Assembly: GCA_963921935.1 (NCBI GenBank)
Contig: OY998178.1
Coordinates: forward strand, 54,471,451 to 54,535,450
Origin: Galeruca laticollis
Lineage: Eukaryota; Arthropoda; Insecta; Coleoptera; Chrysomelidae
Length of the DNA stretch: 64,000 bases
Direction of reading: 5' to 3'
Part shown: piece by piece, positions 46,884 to 58,477 of the stretch
How the letters are laid out: each line of letters opens with the position of its first letter
How positions within the stretch are numbered: the stretch's first letter is position 1
The notes under the pieces: generated by a model
Seen by the model: only the letters and a program-made list of their open reading frames with translations
What the model was told of the DNA's origin: nothing
Databases searched by the model: none
Made by a program: the position numbers and the translations under genes

Positions 46884-48644
46884 AATCTAAAATATAAATT
46901 TAGCACTGGCTTTAAAATAGTTCGTTAAGAAGGATTTTCCTTTTAATACTACGTGTTAAAAATATCTTTAACACTATACCTTATAAACGTACACGTAAAA
47001 CTCAAAGGAAGAATTAAAAACGTCACTTTTAATGGCTGATGTACCAAAAACTATTATAGTACTTAAAAAATTATCAATTCAAATTATATAAATATATTTG
47101 TTAACAAATCATACTACCAAAAACTTCAGTTACAAATGCTAAGTATTTTGATTCAACAATGATTCACTACGATTCCTCATTTTCTAATATCTGGATAATA
47201 TCTTGTACACCTAAATAATCAGTAGTAAGAAACACAAATGATAATTTGAGAATGATACAGGGAAACTGAATCACTTGGTCAAATATACTCGAGACTAATT
47301 GATATATTTGTGTCCAAAAACTTGATTGGTTTGGTTCAACACTCTGTAACTTCCACTGTTTTCTATCTGCAGGTGGGTGCAGCATTTAACATTTTCCATT
47401 TTTTGGTTTATATACTTTCTAGGTAATTTTTTCTTCTAGAATTGGTTTAATTAAACAATCATATCTAAATATATGCCCCATCTTACCTTCTTTTTTGTGT
47501 ATCTCTCATCAGAGTTTGTCTTCCCTGATTTTAAATAAATATCTGCCCAGCTTATCTTAAGCATTCATTTAAAATAGCACTTCTCGAACACTTGTAACCT
47601 CCTTAGTTTATAAACAGGTTTCTAGTATTTAGAAAAATATAATTAAGATGTCACTATATTAAAAATTATATCAAAACTTTAGAAGAGCTTGACCGTTCCA
47701 ATTTTTAATCAAAATTTACGAATTGATAGTAACAAGAAAGTTTCCTATTATTCATTAAAACTCTCGTTTTTACAAATGATTCACTGTAAAGCAGGATGTG
47801 CTGTATTGATTGTCATTGGAAGGGTGTCTTGGAATTAGATTTACTTTTGGAGTATGTTTCCTCTACCTCAGGCTTAGTTGGTTTTGAATTTTAAGCATCT
47901 TTCTCACCCCAACAAATTGGGGAGTGACGATTTTTTTTAAAAATGACAAGCCACAAATAGAATGTAAATTCAATATAAAATTGATGCAGGCTCCACTTTA
48001 AAACGAGCATTTCAAAATTTAATTTGTCAAGAAAAAAGGGTTCCTTCAAAATGTGAAACGTCACAGTTTAAAAAAATTGGAAAATATGAAGATTATTTTT
48101 ATTAAGAATTTACAATGCTTAGAAGACAGTATGTGTTTTAAACTCAATTCTTACAACTGAAAATTAAGCTGGACATTTCACATGAGCATGTCGAGACAAC
48201 AAATCACAACTTTAAAGCAGTTTAATGGGGAAGAAAGTTAGCTATTAAATTTTTGCTAAATACGATTTCCATATACAAAACTGTGTAAAGCAATCAATAA
48301 AAAAATTGGATAATTACACTGGTCAACATTAAAAATTGGTTCCATCTGAAAAATTCTTACATATTTCCACCAGTTGAGTTAAAAAAACCCAAAAAAATTA
48401 TTGATTGGCTCTTGCTTTACATACTGTGTGTTACAGTATGTAATTTTTTGTAACCCAAATAATTCACTGTTTGGAAGGCCTATTGACGCCTATTTGTAGG
48501 TTATAAATGTTGTTCTGACTGTGTATTTCATGTAGATTCTGGTGTTTTGTTTCCAGAATTGATTGGTTCAGCCTTTAATTTTGAAATGTATCATTTAGTA
48601 AACTAAAATATGACGAAATTGTGTGAATAATTGTTGTTACACTG
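46884..48644. other. Long stretch without recognised genes
   Basis: AT-rich. A minus-strand frame of 72 codons at 47167-47385 (FPCIILKLSFVFLTTDYLGV) looks protein-like, but I do not recognise it and it has no context. Confidence 0.35.
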
Positions 48645-48800
48645 CACATTTTTGTAATTACTACTTGAGGAATGATAAATGATATGTTTCCACTGAGACA
48701 ACAAGGAATATTTCAGAGTATGAGAAACTTATTTATTGAAATCTCCTATACTTTAGTAGGCTTGGAGGAATAAAGTGTTTTATAAGTATACGAATATGAA
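48645..48800 (+). repeat. Direct repeat, left copy
   Basis: Shares ttgaggaatgata, gatatgtttccactga, caaggaatatttca and tttggag-type blocks with 50630-50815 in the same orientation. The pair brackets the nested elements at 48804-50610. Confidence 0.8.
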
Positions 48801-48922
48801 ATACAGTGAGTCTCCAACTTTGAATAAATTCGTTAAATCAAAGACAATTTTTTGTTGGAAATATGCTGAGCCAGGTTGATTATTATTTTGAATTGCACTC
48901 TTTGTGATGTAAAGAAATGTTA

Positions 48923-50509
48923 TACAGCGTGTCCCAAATTTGAGATATCACGTCATCGACTACTTTTTCAAAGGACAATCCTAATTTTTTTATGACTATC
49001 AAGTTACACATGAATAGCAAATATAATTTTTTTTAATTATCATTTAAAAGATATTCAACAAACATCAACTAATTAAAAAAATGAAGGAAACTGATTAAAC
49101 TCAATGAAATAATTCAGACAATTTAAAAATGGAATGTCAAGAGGTGTGTGTTTATAATTTTTTTGTCAAACTGGGTTGATATTGATAATGTCAAACAAAA
49201 AAGTTAAATAAAACAAGTGAGGAGAGTAGCATCTTATCGAGCGAGGATATTTATTAGTTTGTCCTTTTCTGAGAAACAACGTTTGTTGAAAAATCTAACA
49301 AAATGCCTTACTGAAACCCACAAGATTGAAATTTTAATGATGATTTACTATGGAGATAGGACAGAACACAAAGTAAACTTATTCAAAGAGATATATCCTG
49401 ATTTACCACCCATATCATAGAGTACCATAAGCAAGATTGAAATCAATTTGGGGAAAATGGGGATTTGGGAAAAACAAATAATCATCACCAGAATGTCCTC
49501 AAGAAGATGTTAAAATGGATGTATTCTCTGTTCCAGAAAATCCTCATGTCCCCATTAGGCAGATAGCTAGGGAACTCAAATTAGCCAGTCTTCAGTGATA
49601 AGAATTCTTAAAGTCCAAAAATTTAATCGTTATAGAATGACAACACTCGAGGAACTTTCTGAAGATGATTCAGATAAAGACTCCAGTTTTGTGAACAAAT
49701 TATGGAGATACTAGACAGAAATGTCAACATAGAAAATGTCCTGTTTTCTGACGAGTCAATCATCAAAATTGTCGTTATTGGTCAGACAGCAACCTACACT
49801 GGACGAAGGAAGGCCACACTCAACATCCAGAAAAAGTCAATGTTTGGGCGGGGATTGCTGGTGATCAATTTATGTCCAAGGAAATCTCAATGGAGCTGGA
49901 TATTTAGAGTTTCTGCAGGAAGAACTAGTACCAAATTTCGCTACTCTGAATAGAAACATCTGGTTTCAATAAGTCAGTGCACCTCCCCATTTTGCAAGAC
50001 CTATCCATGAGTATATGGATTATGTATTTCCAGGCAGCTGGATAGGTGAAAGAGGATCTTTTGAATGGCCTCTCAGGTCTCCGGCTTTAACACCTATGGA
50101 CTATTTCTTATGGGGGTACTTGAAATTAAAAGTTTTCAAGACCAAACTGGGAAACAACGAGCAGTTACAAGCATGAATAAGACAGGAGTGCAGGCTAATT
50201 TCTTCCGAAGTAATTAGAAATGTTCAGAATGAGTTTCAGTTCCATTTAGGATATTGTCTGTTAGTTAATGGACAAGATTTTGAGCATTTATTGAAAAAAA
50301 CATGTTGATACCAGAAAGATCAGTTGATAAGAATACTTCATTTTCAAATTAGATAATGTTTGTTAAATATCTTAAGGACATGTAATAAAAATTTGATATT
50401 TGGTAGGCAAGTGTAACTTGATATATCTTTCATTAATAGTCACAAAAAATTAGGACTGCCAGTTAAAAAAATAGTTGATGACAACATCTCAAATTTTGGA
50501 CAAACTGTA
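48923..50509 (+). mobile_element. Mariner-like DNA transposon with long inverted repeats
   Basis: Inverted repeats of about 190 bp start TACAGCGTGTCCCAAATTTG and TACAGTTTGTCCAAAATTTG, and share ctaattttttt and aagttacac blocks. TA duplicates lie at 48921-48922 and 50510-50511. Length 1587 bp. A decayed transposase lies inside on the plus strand. Confidence 0.87.
49217..50307 (+). pseudogene. Mariner-like transposase, decayed
   Basis: N-terminal HTH part: ETHKIEILMMIYYGDRTEHK and DLPPISxSTISKIE. Middle: SQSSVIRILKVQKFNRYRMT, then ILDRNVNIENVLFSDESI with the first Asp (about 49735-49760). The second catalytic site should read WFQQDSAPPHF; here it is WFQ, a stop, V, SAPPHFA (about 49960-49990), so the Asp is lost. 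The third motif, SPALTPMDYFLWGYLK (about 50080-50125), has Ala where the first Asp of the SPDLTPxDY block stands, but DY is kept. Tail: LISSEVIRNVQNEFQFHLGY. At least four frame changes. Inactive. Confidence 0.88.
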
Positions 50510-50629
50510 TAACATTTCCTTACCTACCAATCGACCTGTCTGAGCATATTTCCACCAAAAAAACTGTTTTTGATTTACTGTATTTATTCCAACTCAAGAG
50601 ACTCGCACTGTATTAAAACAATAATGCGG

Positions 50630-50815
50630 GTACATTTAGTTTTGTAGATTCTGCATATTGAGGAATGATAAAAGATATGTTTCCACTGACACAACTTGAC
50701 AGCAAGGAATATTTCAAGGTATGACAAACTTATTCATTGAGATCTCCCATACATTAGCAAGTTTGGAGAAAAGTATTTTTGATGAGAATAGGAATATGAT
50801 ATATAAGAAGATGAA
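50630..50815 (+). repeat. Direct repeat, right copy
   Basis: Partner of 48645-48800, starting about 20 bp outside the MITE end. By eye about 80 percent similar. Confidence 0.8.
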
Positions 50816-51343
50816 ATAAGAATTTTTTTGACCCATGACTGACCAATCTAGTAAAAACAGAAATTATTGTCTAATAGAAATTAACATTTTTGTTGGGAGC
50901 TAAATCCAAGAAATATATTTTGTTCGTAAAAATAAAAACCAAGTTTTGTGACGACATTGCAGAGAAGTAAAGCAATTTAATGAACGTAAAGAGAAATCAT
51001 CCCCAAAAAAAACGGACAGTTCTAGTCCAGACTTTTTAAATATATAATTTTTAACAAACATAAGAGTCCACATATTTTGGACAAAATCAAATGTTTAAGT
51101 CAGCACCTTACCTACTATTTATATTAATTTATTCATGATTTTATTTGATATATGTATCAATTTTTTCTTAATTACTTCACAGAAACTTTCTGGTGAATAG
51201 TTACATCTTATAGAACTCAACGTTTACGATAAATCCAGTTTAAAATACATTTTGTAAGTTTGTTTGATGGTTAAGAAATAATTTCTAGTAATACTCTCAA
51301 TTATAAAATATAAACAAAATCAGTCAACCAAAAAAACACTTAC
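50816..51343. other. Non-coding stretch, probable intron of the host-like gene
   Basis: Lies just after the splice donor of coding exon 2 (minus strand), so it would be the start of the next intron. No gene recognised. Confidence 0.45.
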
Positions 51344-52335
51344 CTTCTTTGTTCGTCTAGGCCTCTGCTTGACTTTTGTACTACCAGTTTTAACCCCACC
51401 ACATGCGGAAGCCTCCTTTTTAACAACCTTTCCCATCTCCTCCAACTTTTTCTCCCTTACCTTCGCTCTTGTTCTAAGAGGTAACCTTCTTGGTTCCTTA
51501 GCATTCTTAACACTGTCTTTAATAGGTGATGTAGCTTTAGCCTCAATCTTAACTTCCACCTTTTTATTTTTATCACTTTTTTCAGATTCACTTTCTGAAT
51601 CGCTTGATGGGGCACTGTCTGAACTTGAAGTAGATTTAGTTGGTTTTGAATGTTCAGTTTGTTTCGTCATATTTTTATCACTTGTATCGCTCTGTTTACG
51701 AATGGTCAAACAAAGCCCAGTTTGCGAACTAGTGACTGAAAATTCTGGACTAGGACTGCTCTGTCCGCTATGAGATGATGATTCTTGACTTGAAGTGGAA
51801 CTGTCCTCAGAATCTGAAGAGTCTGACTGGCTACCTGATTGAGAAGCATCAGTGGAATTCTGAAATTAAACAATGACTTCAATATAATATTAGTTAAGAA
51901 TTAAAATGTAACAAAACGTTTGCAAATATTCTGTAACAGTCATCAAATTATATCGAAAGGTTAGGTAAGTCATTGTTTTTATCGAGGAAGAGCGAAATAA
52001 GGGAAAATACATTTATAGAAAACTATAACAATAATTATAAGATATAAATAGAAACCAAAAAATGTCTCCAATGTTAGAATAAAATTCCTATAATTTTGGG
52101 GTTTGATTTATTGTTTTTGTTTACTTACACTAGAGTCAGCTTCAGAATCACTCTCCGAATCACTATGATCATTATTCTGTACAGTGGTTGTAGTTGGTTT
52201 TGAAGGTTCTACACAAAGAGCAGCAATATCTACCGTACTTGGTAAATCTGTTTCTTCAGACTCTTCAGCTGGTTGGTGGACAACTGATGACCACCCAGGA
52301 AATAATTCTGTGCTAGTTCCATCACTCGCAGCCAT
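51344..52335 (-). CDS. First two coding exons of an uncharacterised Ser/acidic-rich protein (host-like gene)
   Basis: Exon 1 (52335-52129) starts MAASDGTSTELFPGWSSVVH and ends SDSESDSEADSS at a consensus donor gtaagt. The intron is 52128-51860 and ends tttcag. Exon 2 (51859-51344) is open throughout for 172 codons: NSTDASQSGSQSDSSDSEDS, TGLCLTIRKQSDTS, SSSDSAPSSDSESESEK, then basic EPRRLPLRTRAKVREKKLEE and KQRPRRTKK, again ending at gtaagt. Both exons join in phase 0 without a stop, giving at least 241 residues; the gene continues left of 51344. A putative acceptor (AG at 52346-52347) in the 5' leader suggests another upstream exon. Acidic serine runs followed by basic clusters suggest a nuclear, probably chromatin or transcription-related protein; no catalytic domain is in this part, and I do not recognise the gene. 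Confidence 0.7.
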
Positions 52336-52345
52336 TTTAAATCTC

Positions 52346-52981
52346 CTGAAGTATAAAAATGTTTTGTTATTGGTGCCATTAATTTAAGAAGAGAAAAAGT
52401 TAAAATGACGAAAACACCTTTTAAAGTGGATTGAAACATTATTTGAGGGATTAGTTGAACATACTTGACCATTATTTATACAAAATGTACGTATAAATAC
52501 ACTTACTGGCACAAAAAATGAACACCCCTCTAACTTTTGATAAAAATGCCAAAATATTATATTTGTTTTTATTTTCAGTTTTGAGTACGTATGTATATTT
52601 ATAGATTTTTAAAGTATGCTTTGTTCATAAAATATTTTGGAAAGACTTTATTTTAAGAGAATCATTAACAAACAAAAATAGAAATTTTTAATTATCATCA
52701 AAAACACAAAAAACAAAAACTTCTGTCTAATTGAATCACTTAATAGAGAAACCCGACAAATCCACCACATGGTTTTTTGACATTTTACGAAATATCCATT
52801 TCTAATAGCAAGGTTTGCTTTATAAATCCTACAAATCCATGCGCTCTCCTGCACAATAACCGCCATTGAATATTGTGTTCACTTTCAAAACCCGAATGTC
52901 CAGGATATGACGGATTTCTCAAACAAAGTTCCAGCGCTTGCCGCGTTTTAAGAATAGTAACGTTCTAGAGCTTGTCAAAAA
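52346..52981. other. Intergenic or 5' leader stretch between divergent genes
   Basis: The two flanking genes diverge from this stretch. Its right part (52840-52960) is less AT-rich and could hold a promoter, but no clear TATA or initiator decides it. The sequence cacttactggcacaaaaaat near 52499 looks like a Tc1-type terminus without a visible partner. Confidence 0.35.
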
Positions 52982-54828
52982 ATGGATGAAGTTAATACTA
53001 GTCAAAATAAGCTTAAAAAAGGTGTCAAAAGTGTAATATGGCAGTGTGAGCGAATTAAAAAAGCAAGAATAAAAGGTGATGAATATATCAATTATAAAGG
53101 AAAAGTTATTCCTAAAAAGGAAATGGGATTAAACTGCAAGTAAGTAAACTTAACCTAAAACGATATCTTAAACCAGGTATTTTTTAGTTGTCGCAGTAAA
53201 TGTTTAGACAAGTTATCAGAGGAGACGAAGAAAGAAGTCTTTAATAATTTTTACAGTTTTGGTTCCAAAAATGAACAGGATGCTTATCTTCAAGCTCTTA
53301 TATTAGCGGTTCCAATTCAGCGAAAGCATCCCAAAAACAATGTCAACAATCCAAAGCCTCACAAAAATGCATATAAGTATAAAATTAGTTACAGTTCAGG
53401 ACAGCTTTTAGTATGCAAAACTGCGTTTCTCAATCTCCATGGTATTAGTAAAGATCGTGTTCATCGGTTGTGTTTGCTTTTATCTGCTGGAAAGTCGCCA
53501 CAAGATCTACGCTGAAAAAATAATCCAGGCAACTACAAACCAGTTGGCCTTATTGATTAGATTGTTTCTCATATTGCATCATTTCCCATTAAGGAAGCGC
53601 ACTACAGTAATCGAGATTATAAGTATTTAAGTGAAAAGTTTGATATTAAAGCGATGCACAGTTTATTTTTATCCAAGTATCCCAACACTAACGTAAAATA
53701 TTCATTATATTACAAAGTTTTTAAAGAAAAATTCAGTTTCAGTTTTGGAAGACCCCAGGTCGACACTTGCTGTAAATGTGAAGAGCTAGCAGTTAAAATA
53801 AAATCAAAAGAATTAAATGACAATGCTAAACTGGTGGCTGTAGCTGAAAAGACTGTTCATCTCAGACGTGCTAAAAAGTTTCATTCAGAAATGAAGACAT
53901 TGAAAGAACATTATCAAGATGACCACAGTGTGGCGATAATAGCTGTTGACTATATGCAAAATATATTTTTGCCCCAGATCCCCAAGAGACTTTTTACCTG
54001 CATCAACTCACAGTCTCCGTTTTTGACATACATGACGTTAAAACAGGTAAGGCATATTTTTACATATACCATGAAGGTATGGGGAGAAAAGGCCCTAATG
54101 AGGTTTGCTCATTTATTGCTAATTACATAGAAACCTATGTTCTATCAGATGTTGAACATTTACATGTGTTTATGGATGGATGCCCAGGACAAAATAAAAA
54201 TCACACAACTGTAAGAATGTTTGCTGCATTAACAGAAATGGGGCAGTTTAAGACAGTTAATCAGTATTTGCCAATACGTGGTCATTCATTCCTGCCCTGT
54301 GACAGGGACTTTGGAGTTATGAAAAGATCTCTTAAGAAACATGATAGAGTTTACACACTTGAGCAGTATACCGAGCTCTTCATACTGGCAAGTCAACAGA
54401 ACAAGTTTACGGTGCATCTCATAGAAGATAACAGTGTCATTAAAAATTATAAGTCTTGGTGGCCAAGATATTACAAAAGAAATTGTCAAAGTATAGCCCC
54501 TGTAAGAAGTGAACGAATTCCATTCAACATATCCAAGTTTATGCAGTTTTCGTTCGACGACAACCATAAAGGGATGGTTACAGCATACGGCTACATAGAC
54601 GGATTATTTACTTACTCGTTTCCAATCGCTACAAGACATCCTAGACCCAACATACTTTGCACAGAACCAACCTACCCTAATATTAAAGTACCGACTAAGA
54701 ATAAAAAAATTGATAACATTAAAAAATTCATAAACTACCTACCGGATAATGAAGAAATTAAAAGTTTCTATGAAGAGATTTTTCAATGGCCAACCGTAGA
54801 TGGTGAATTTGAGCCAGAAGTTTTATAA
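52982..54828 (+). pseudogene. DUF7869-like, transposase-type gene with one intron, lightly decayed
   Basis: Exon 1 (52982-53139) starts MDEVNTSQNKLKKGVKSVIW. A 48-bp intron (53140-53187, gt...ag) restores the frame to NCNCRSKCLDKLSEE, a C-x-C-x3-C knot. Further: GISKDRVHRLCLLLSAGKSP, a TGA at 53513, PVGLID, a TAG at 53558, then open frame with SFGRPQVDTCCKCEELAVKI, VDYMQNIFLPQIP. A frameshift near 53986 leads to DVKTGKAYFYIYHEGMGRKG, HLHVFMDGCPGQNKNHTTVR and RGHSFLPCDRDFGVMKRSLK. The Asp residues in VDYMQN, MDGCPGQNKN and CDRDFG sit like an RNase H-fold catalytic set. This family is repeated in many insect genomes and I take it for transposon-derived; no terminal repeats were found. A poly(A) signal aataaa follows near 54876. 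Confidence 0.75.
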
Positions 54829-55057
54829 TGTTATATTTCTTATAAGTTTATACAACATGGTTTATACTTTTTTTGAATAAATAAATAAATTTAAAAAATT
54901 ATTTGAGAAAGTAGACATGTCCATTTTTCAAAGTCCACTTTTTGTTAACTTGCTTTTATAATATTTTTGCTATTTATCAATAGCTAAACTAAAAAAAAAT
55001 TACACCCTCAAAACTATGTCTACGGAACTTATCTGGTTTCTCAAATAAGTGATTCAA
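54829..55057. other. 3' flank of the DUF7869-like gene and end of a Tc1 element
   Basis: Three overlapping aataaa copies at 54876-54888, then AT-rich DNA leading to the stop codon of the Tc1 gene on the other strand. Tc1 inverted repeats were not recognised. Confidence 0.5.
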
Positions 55058-56060
55058 TTAATACCTTATATTACCTCCTCGAGCCTGTATAACGGTATTT
55101 ATTGTTCTAGGCAATACTTCATTTTGTGGAATTGATAACCATTCCTCTAAAAGAGCAAATCTGAGCTGATCCAAGGTAAGAGGAGCCAGAATCTAGCATC
55201 GAATCTTTCTACCAAGCATATCCTAAACATGCTCGATGAGATTTAAGCCAGGACTGCAGACTGGCCATGACATTTGGAGAATGCAGACTTCATTTAAATA
55301 TTCTGTGACAATGCAGGTAGCATGAGGAAGTGCATCGTCATACATCAGTATAAAGTTGTCTCTAATAAATAATGGTGCATGTGGGACAACATAATCTTGT
55401 ATTATTTCATTTATGTACCTATCTGCAGTGACAAATCCCCTAGGGACCAAGTACAATTCTGTATATGCCTCTGAAGATATTACAGCCCACTCCATAACTG
55501 AACTCCATTGAAAACTTACTCTAGGGCTAAAAGTGTACTTGGCACATCATTCACCCTCTCTTCTCCAGACTCTTTTACGATCATCCAGGGATCGTAGAGA
55601 AAAACTGGATTCATCTAAACAGCACACATCTTCAGTCATCTGCATTCCAATTTTGATGATCCATAGCAAATAGTAATTTGGTTACTCGATGTTCCCTGGA
55701 TAGTTCTGGTCCCCTTGCAGGTCTTCGAGATCTCAGATTAGCTTAATTCACTCGTCTCCCATTTGTAAACTAATATTTGCGTTCCTGACATGTTCAAAGA
55801 TTGTTTCTAATCCCTACAACAGCTAAGTGACAATTTCTTAGTACTGAAGATACAATAAAACAGTTATTCCAATGAGTAGTTCTTTTCTGGGGACTGGTTT
55901 TAGGACGTCAAATGTAAGCTCCCGTCTCTATAAAATGTGTAAATACTTGTTGCATGGTACTGCGAGAAACTCCGGATCTGTTAACCACGTAACTTCGATT
56001 TCTTCTATCTTGAATTAGAGCAAAAATAGATGATACAACAGTTTCTGTGCTCAAAGACAT
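55058..56060 (-). pseudogene. Tc1-family transposase, decayed
   Basis: Start at 56060 (MSLSTETVVSSIFALIQDRR). N-terminal HTH: GVSRSTMQQVFTHFIETGAY. Middle: LDESSFSLRSLDDRKRVWRR with the first Asp (about 55610). Then WSSVMEWAVISSEAYTELYL, FILMYDDALPHAT with the second Asp (about 55340), and MSWPVCSPGLNLIEHVWDML-like text, where the third catalytic Asp of the SPDLNPIEH block is replaced by Gly. Ends INTVIQARGGNIRY. Several stops. The protein would have moved the element by cut-and-paste at TA. No terminal repeats found. Confidence 0.87.
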
Positions 56061-56650
56061 CTTCTAATGAACACTAATTGACACAGGCAAGTAATAAACA
56101 CTTAACCTAACCTGACATTACCAATACTTAACCAAAATGTCATACCATAAACAATTAAAAATGCACAGCCTACATGGAATGCTGAAGTATAGGCATGATG
56201 ATAACTACCACATTGTCAAGATTTTCATACTATATCTGAAATAAGGTCAATTTGGAAGATAATTCATGATGAAGTCTTCAGGTTTGTTGACTTAACCCAT
56301 GAAGGACCCCAATTGACATAGAAAACGAGGTGCTTTAAAAGGTAAACTTTAAAAAATGTACAGAATTCTGTTGCGTGTTACTTAGCACAGAGTCCCAGTT
56401 TCCAATTGTAGTCATAGTGTTGGCACATAGTTTGAGAATGCTTTTCTGTAAATATTTTTGGAAGTGGTACAGTTCGATAAAAAAATGGACATAATGATTT
56501 GTGCAAGTATTATGTATCTTTGTAAATAGTATTAATTGTAGAATATTATTTTGGGTACTATTTAAACACTAATTTTATTAACCAATAATGTTTTATAAAT
56601 GGAAAATTTGAGACTCTATTGTATATAAAAGTCTCAATGTAGCAATTACC
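56061..56650. other. Non-coding stretch
   Basis: No gene recognised. TTAACCCATGAAGGACCCC at 56292 resembles a piggyBac end with its TTAA site, but no inverse partner was found near 61.9 kb. Confidence 0.4.
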
Positions 56651-56700
56651 TTATAGCAACCCTAGGCTCCAATGGCTAAGTCTTTTATATAATAGATTAT

Positions 56701-57047
56701 TTGTCAGTTGAAGCAGCATTGCAAATGTTTTATTCAGAAGATGCTGATGTGAGATATATAAAGCCACTAGATCCGAACAAGCTTTCTGATGAAGATTCAG
56801 GTAAGGAGGATGCCGGTAGTCTTGTGGACAATTTATCTAGGGATCAACTGAACGCAAGAGTTCAAGTAGAATTTACTGCAAATGAAGCCCTAACAGAGGA
56901 CATCTCACAAGATGAGGACAATATTGAAATTTTATATGAACAAATTGATTGGGTCGACTGATCTTATAGCAAAACCGAAAACATTTCTCGGAGATTTTGA
57001 GAATTTTAAAACTCCTACACCTTTTGAAATGTTTGAAATTTTCATTG
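56701..57047 (+). pseudogene. piggyBac-like transposase, N-terminal part
   Basis: Reads SVEAALQMFYSEDADVRYIK, LSDEDSGKEDAGSLVDNLSR, DQLNARVQVEF and, after a shift at the end of the open frame (near 56955), LIAKPKTFLGDFENFKTPTP and FEMFEIF. The acidic N-terminus with SDEDSG and the F-E-M-F segment before the core are typical for PGBD-like transposases. The reading is cut at 57047 by the LINE insertion and resumes at 61267. Confidence 0.8.
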
Positions 57048-57191
57048 TCCCAGTTTGGTTCGGACCTTCATAGAGAGCCGACGTACCGTAATTAAAAGCT
57101 AATTAGCAAAAAGTATTTACAATAAAAAATATATTAAGTGACATATAAAAACTTGGCTTTATTGCGGTCAATTGTGTGAATAAACATTAAC

Positions 57192-58172
57192 ATGTCATCA
57201 GAAAGCGATGGCTCTAATGATGAAATGGATACTTCGAATCCAGCGGAAAACTGGACGGAAGTTCAAGGAAAAAGAAAAAACAAGCATAAAAGAAAACGAA
57301 CCCAAAAGTTGACTCAACGATATCGTTCTAGGAAAATCCAACACAACAAATACTAGCCCAAAAAATGCCATAACAAACCCAATACAAAAACAATCACAAC
57401 AAAAAACAAACCAGCCAACAAGGAATCCCAATATACACTATTCGCCAATAATGAGGGACAGTCAACAAAAGAAATACCAACACATATTCTACATGACAAA
57501 TGAGGAATCCCACATGCGAATCAATTTCACTGATTTCTGGGCGAGAATATACCCCAATGCAAAGGATACAATATTCAGCTCAAAGCAAGGCTTGCTTTTG
57601 ACAACTGACACCACAAAAGAATATATTATATGAACTTTGAACAAAATGGTTGAGGTCGGAAAATAATACAATTCATAGAATCGGCGACAAATTCAACTGT
57701 ACCTGCTACCCCAGAGCAATCCTCCAGCTACTCTGTAGTCATTGCATCAGTAGAATTAGAAATAGAAGAAAAATCAATCAGCGAATTTCTAACCAAAAAC
57801 AACATTGATTACAGATTCTGCAGAAGAATCATATCAAGAGCTACAGGAAAACCTACTAAACTTATAAGAATAATAACTGGATCCGAAAAAACTTCTCAGA
57901 TGTTGCTATCCCAAGGACTATTTTTCAAGTATCGCCACTATCCAGTTTATCCCAGTAAACCACCTGCACCAGCTCCAAAACCATTCAGTAAATGCTTATC
58001 CTTCATTCATCCAACAGAAACATGCCAACAACCCATAAAATGCCTAAAATGTAATGGAACCCACCCAAACAGCAAATGTACATCCATATTGACTCCTAAG
58101 TGCCATAGTTGCGGAGCAGAAGACCACCAAGCCTGGTCATATAAGTGCCCCCCAATAGACCAAGACAACTAA
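57192..58172 (+). pseudogene. ORF1 (Gag-like, CCHC zinc knuckles) of Jockey-like element
   Basis: Starts MSSESDGSNDEMDTSNPAEN and continues WTEVQGKRKNKHKRKR, a basic stretch. The central RNA-binding region includes MRINFTDFWARIYPNAKDTI and FCRRIISRATGKPTKLIRII. It ends in three cysteine knuckles: KCLSFIHPTETCQQPIKC, CLKCNGTHPNSKC and CHSCGAEDHQAWSYKC (57990-58155). It would coat element RNA. Broken by at least three frame changes. Confidence 0.82.
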
Positions 58173-58477
58173 TACAAGGCGTACCTAATGTTTCTATAAA
58201 AACAATCAACAAAAAATCACATGAGGTCTCAACAGAAATAAAAAAATCAATCAACCGATAACCATACATGATACCATCATAAATACCTATGTTAATGAAC
58301 TGAACAACCCAGTAGCGACCACCAGAGACAAACTAGTGACACAACTTCTTAAAAAATTTGTCAACAACTTCAGAGTGGATAGCGTTGCAATGTTTTCAAG
58401 AAATAAAATGTACATCCTCATATTTGACATGGAAGAAACTGACACCTCACATCACTCGCCTACTGAGCCCACCAATA

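Larger units (their letters stand above)
48804..50610. mobile_element. Small Tc1/mariner-type MITE interrupted by a mariner-like element
   Basis: Outer ends CAGTGAGTCTC (48804) and CAGTGCGAGTCTC (inward from 50610) are inverted repeats flanked by TA on both sides. Inner blocks (ttaaatca, tggaaatatgctgagccagg) also pair inverted. Removing the inner insertion leaves about 215 bp, the size of a MITE. Confidence 0.75.

Noticed and set aside
47167..47385. 72-codon minus-strand frame as a gene fragment
   Set aside because: Protein-like in feel, but I see no motif, splice site or neighbour that supports it.
51369..51773. Long plus-strand open frame opposite the host-like exon
   Set aside because: It is the antisense shadow of the Ser/acidic-rich exon 2, whose splice sites and phase fit the minus strand.
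56292..56311. TTAACCCATGAAGGACCCC as a piggyBac terminus
   Set aside because: No inverse partner was found on the right side; the gcaaccctagg inverted pair fits the element limits better.
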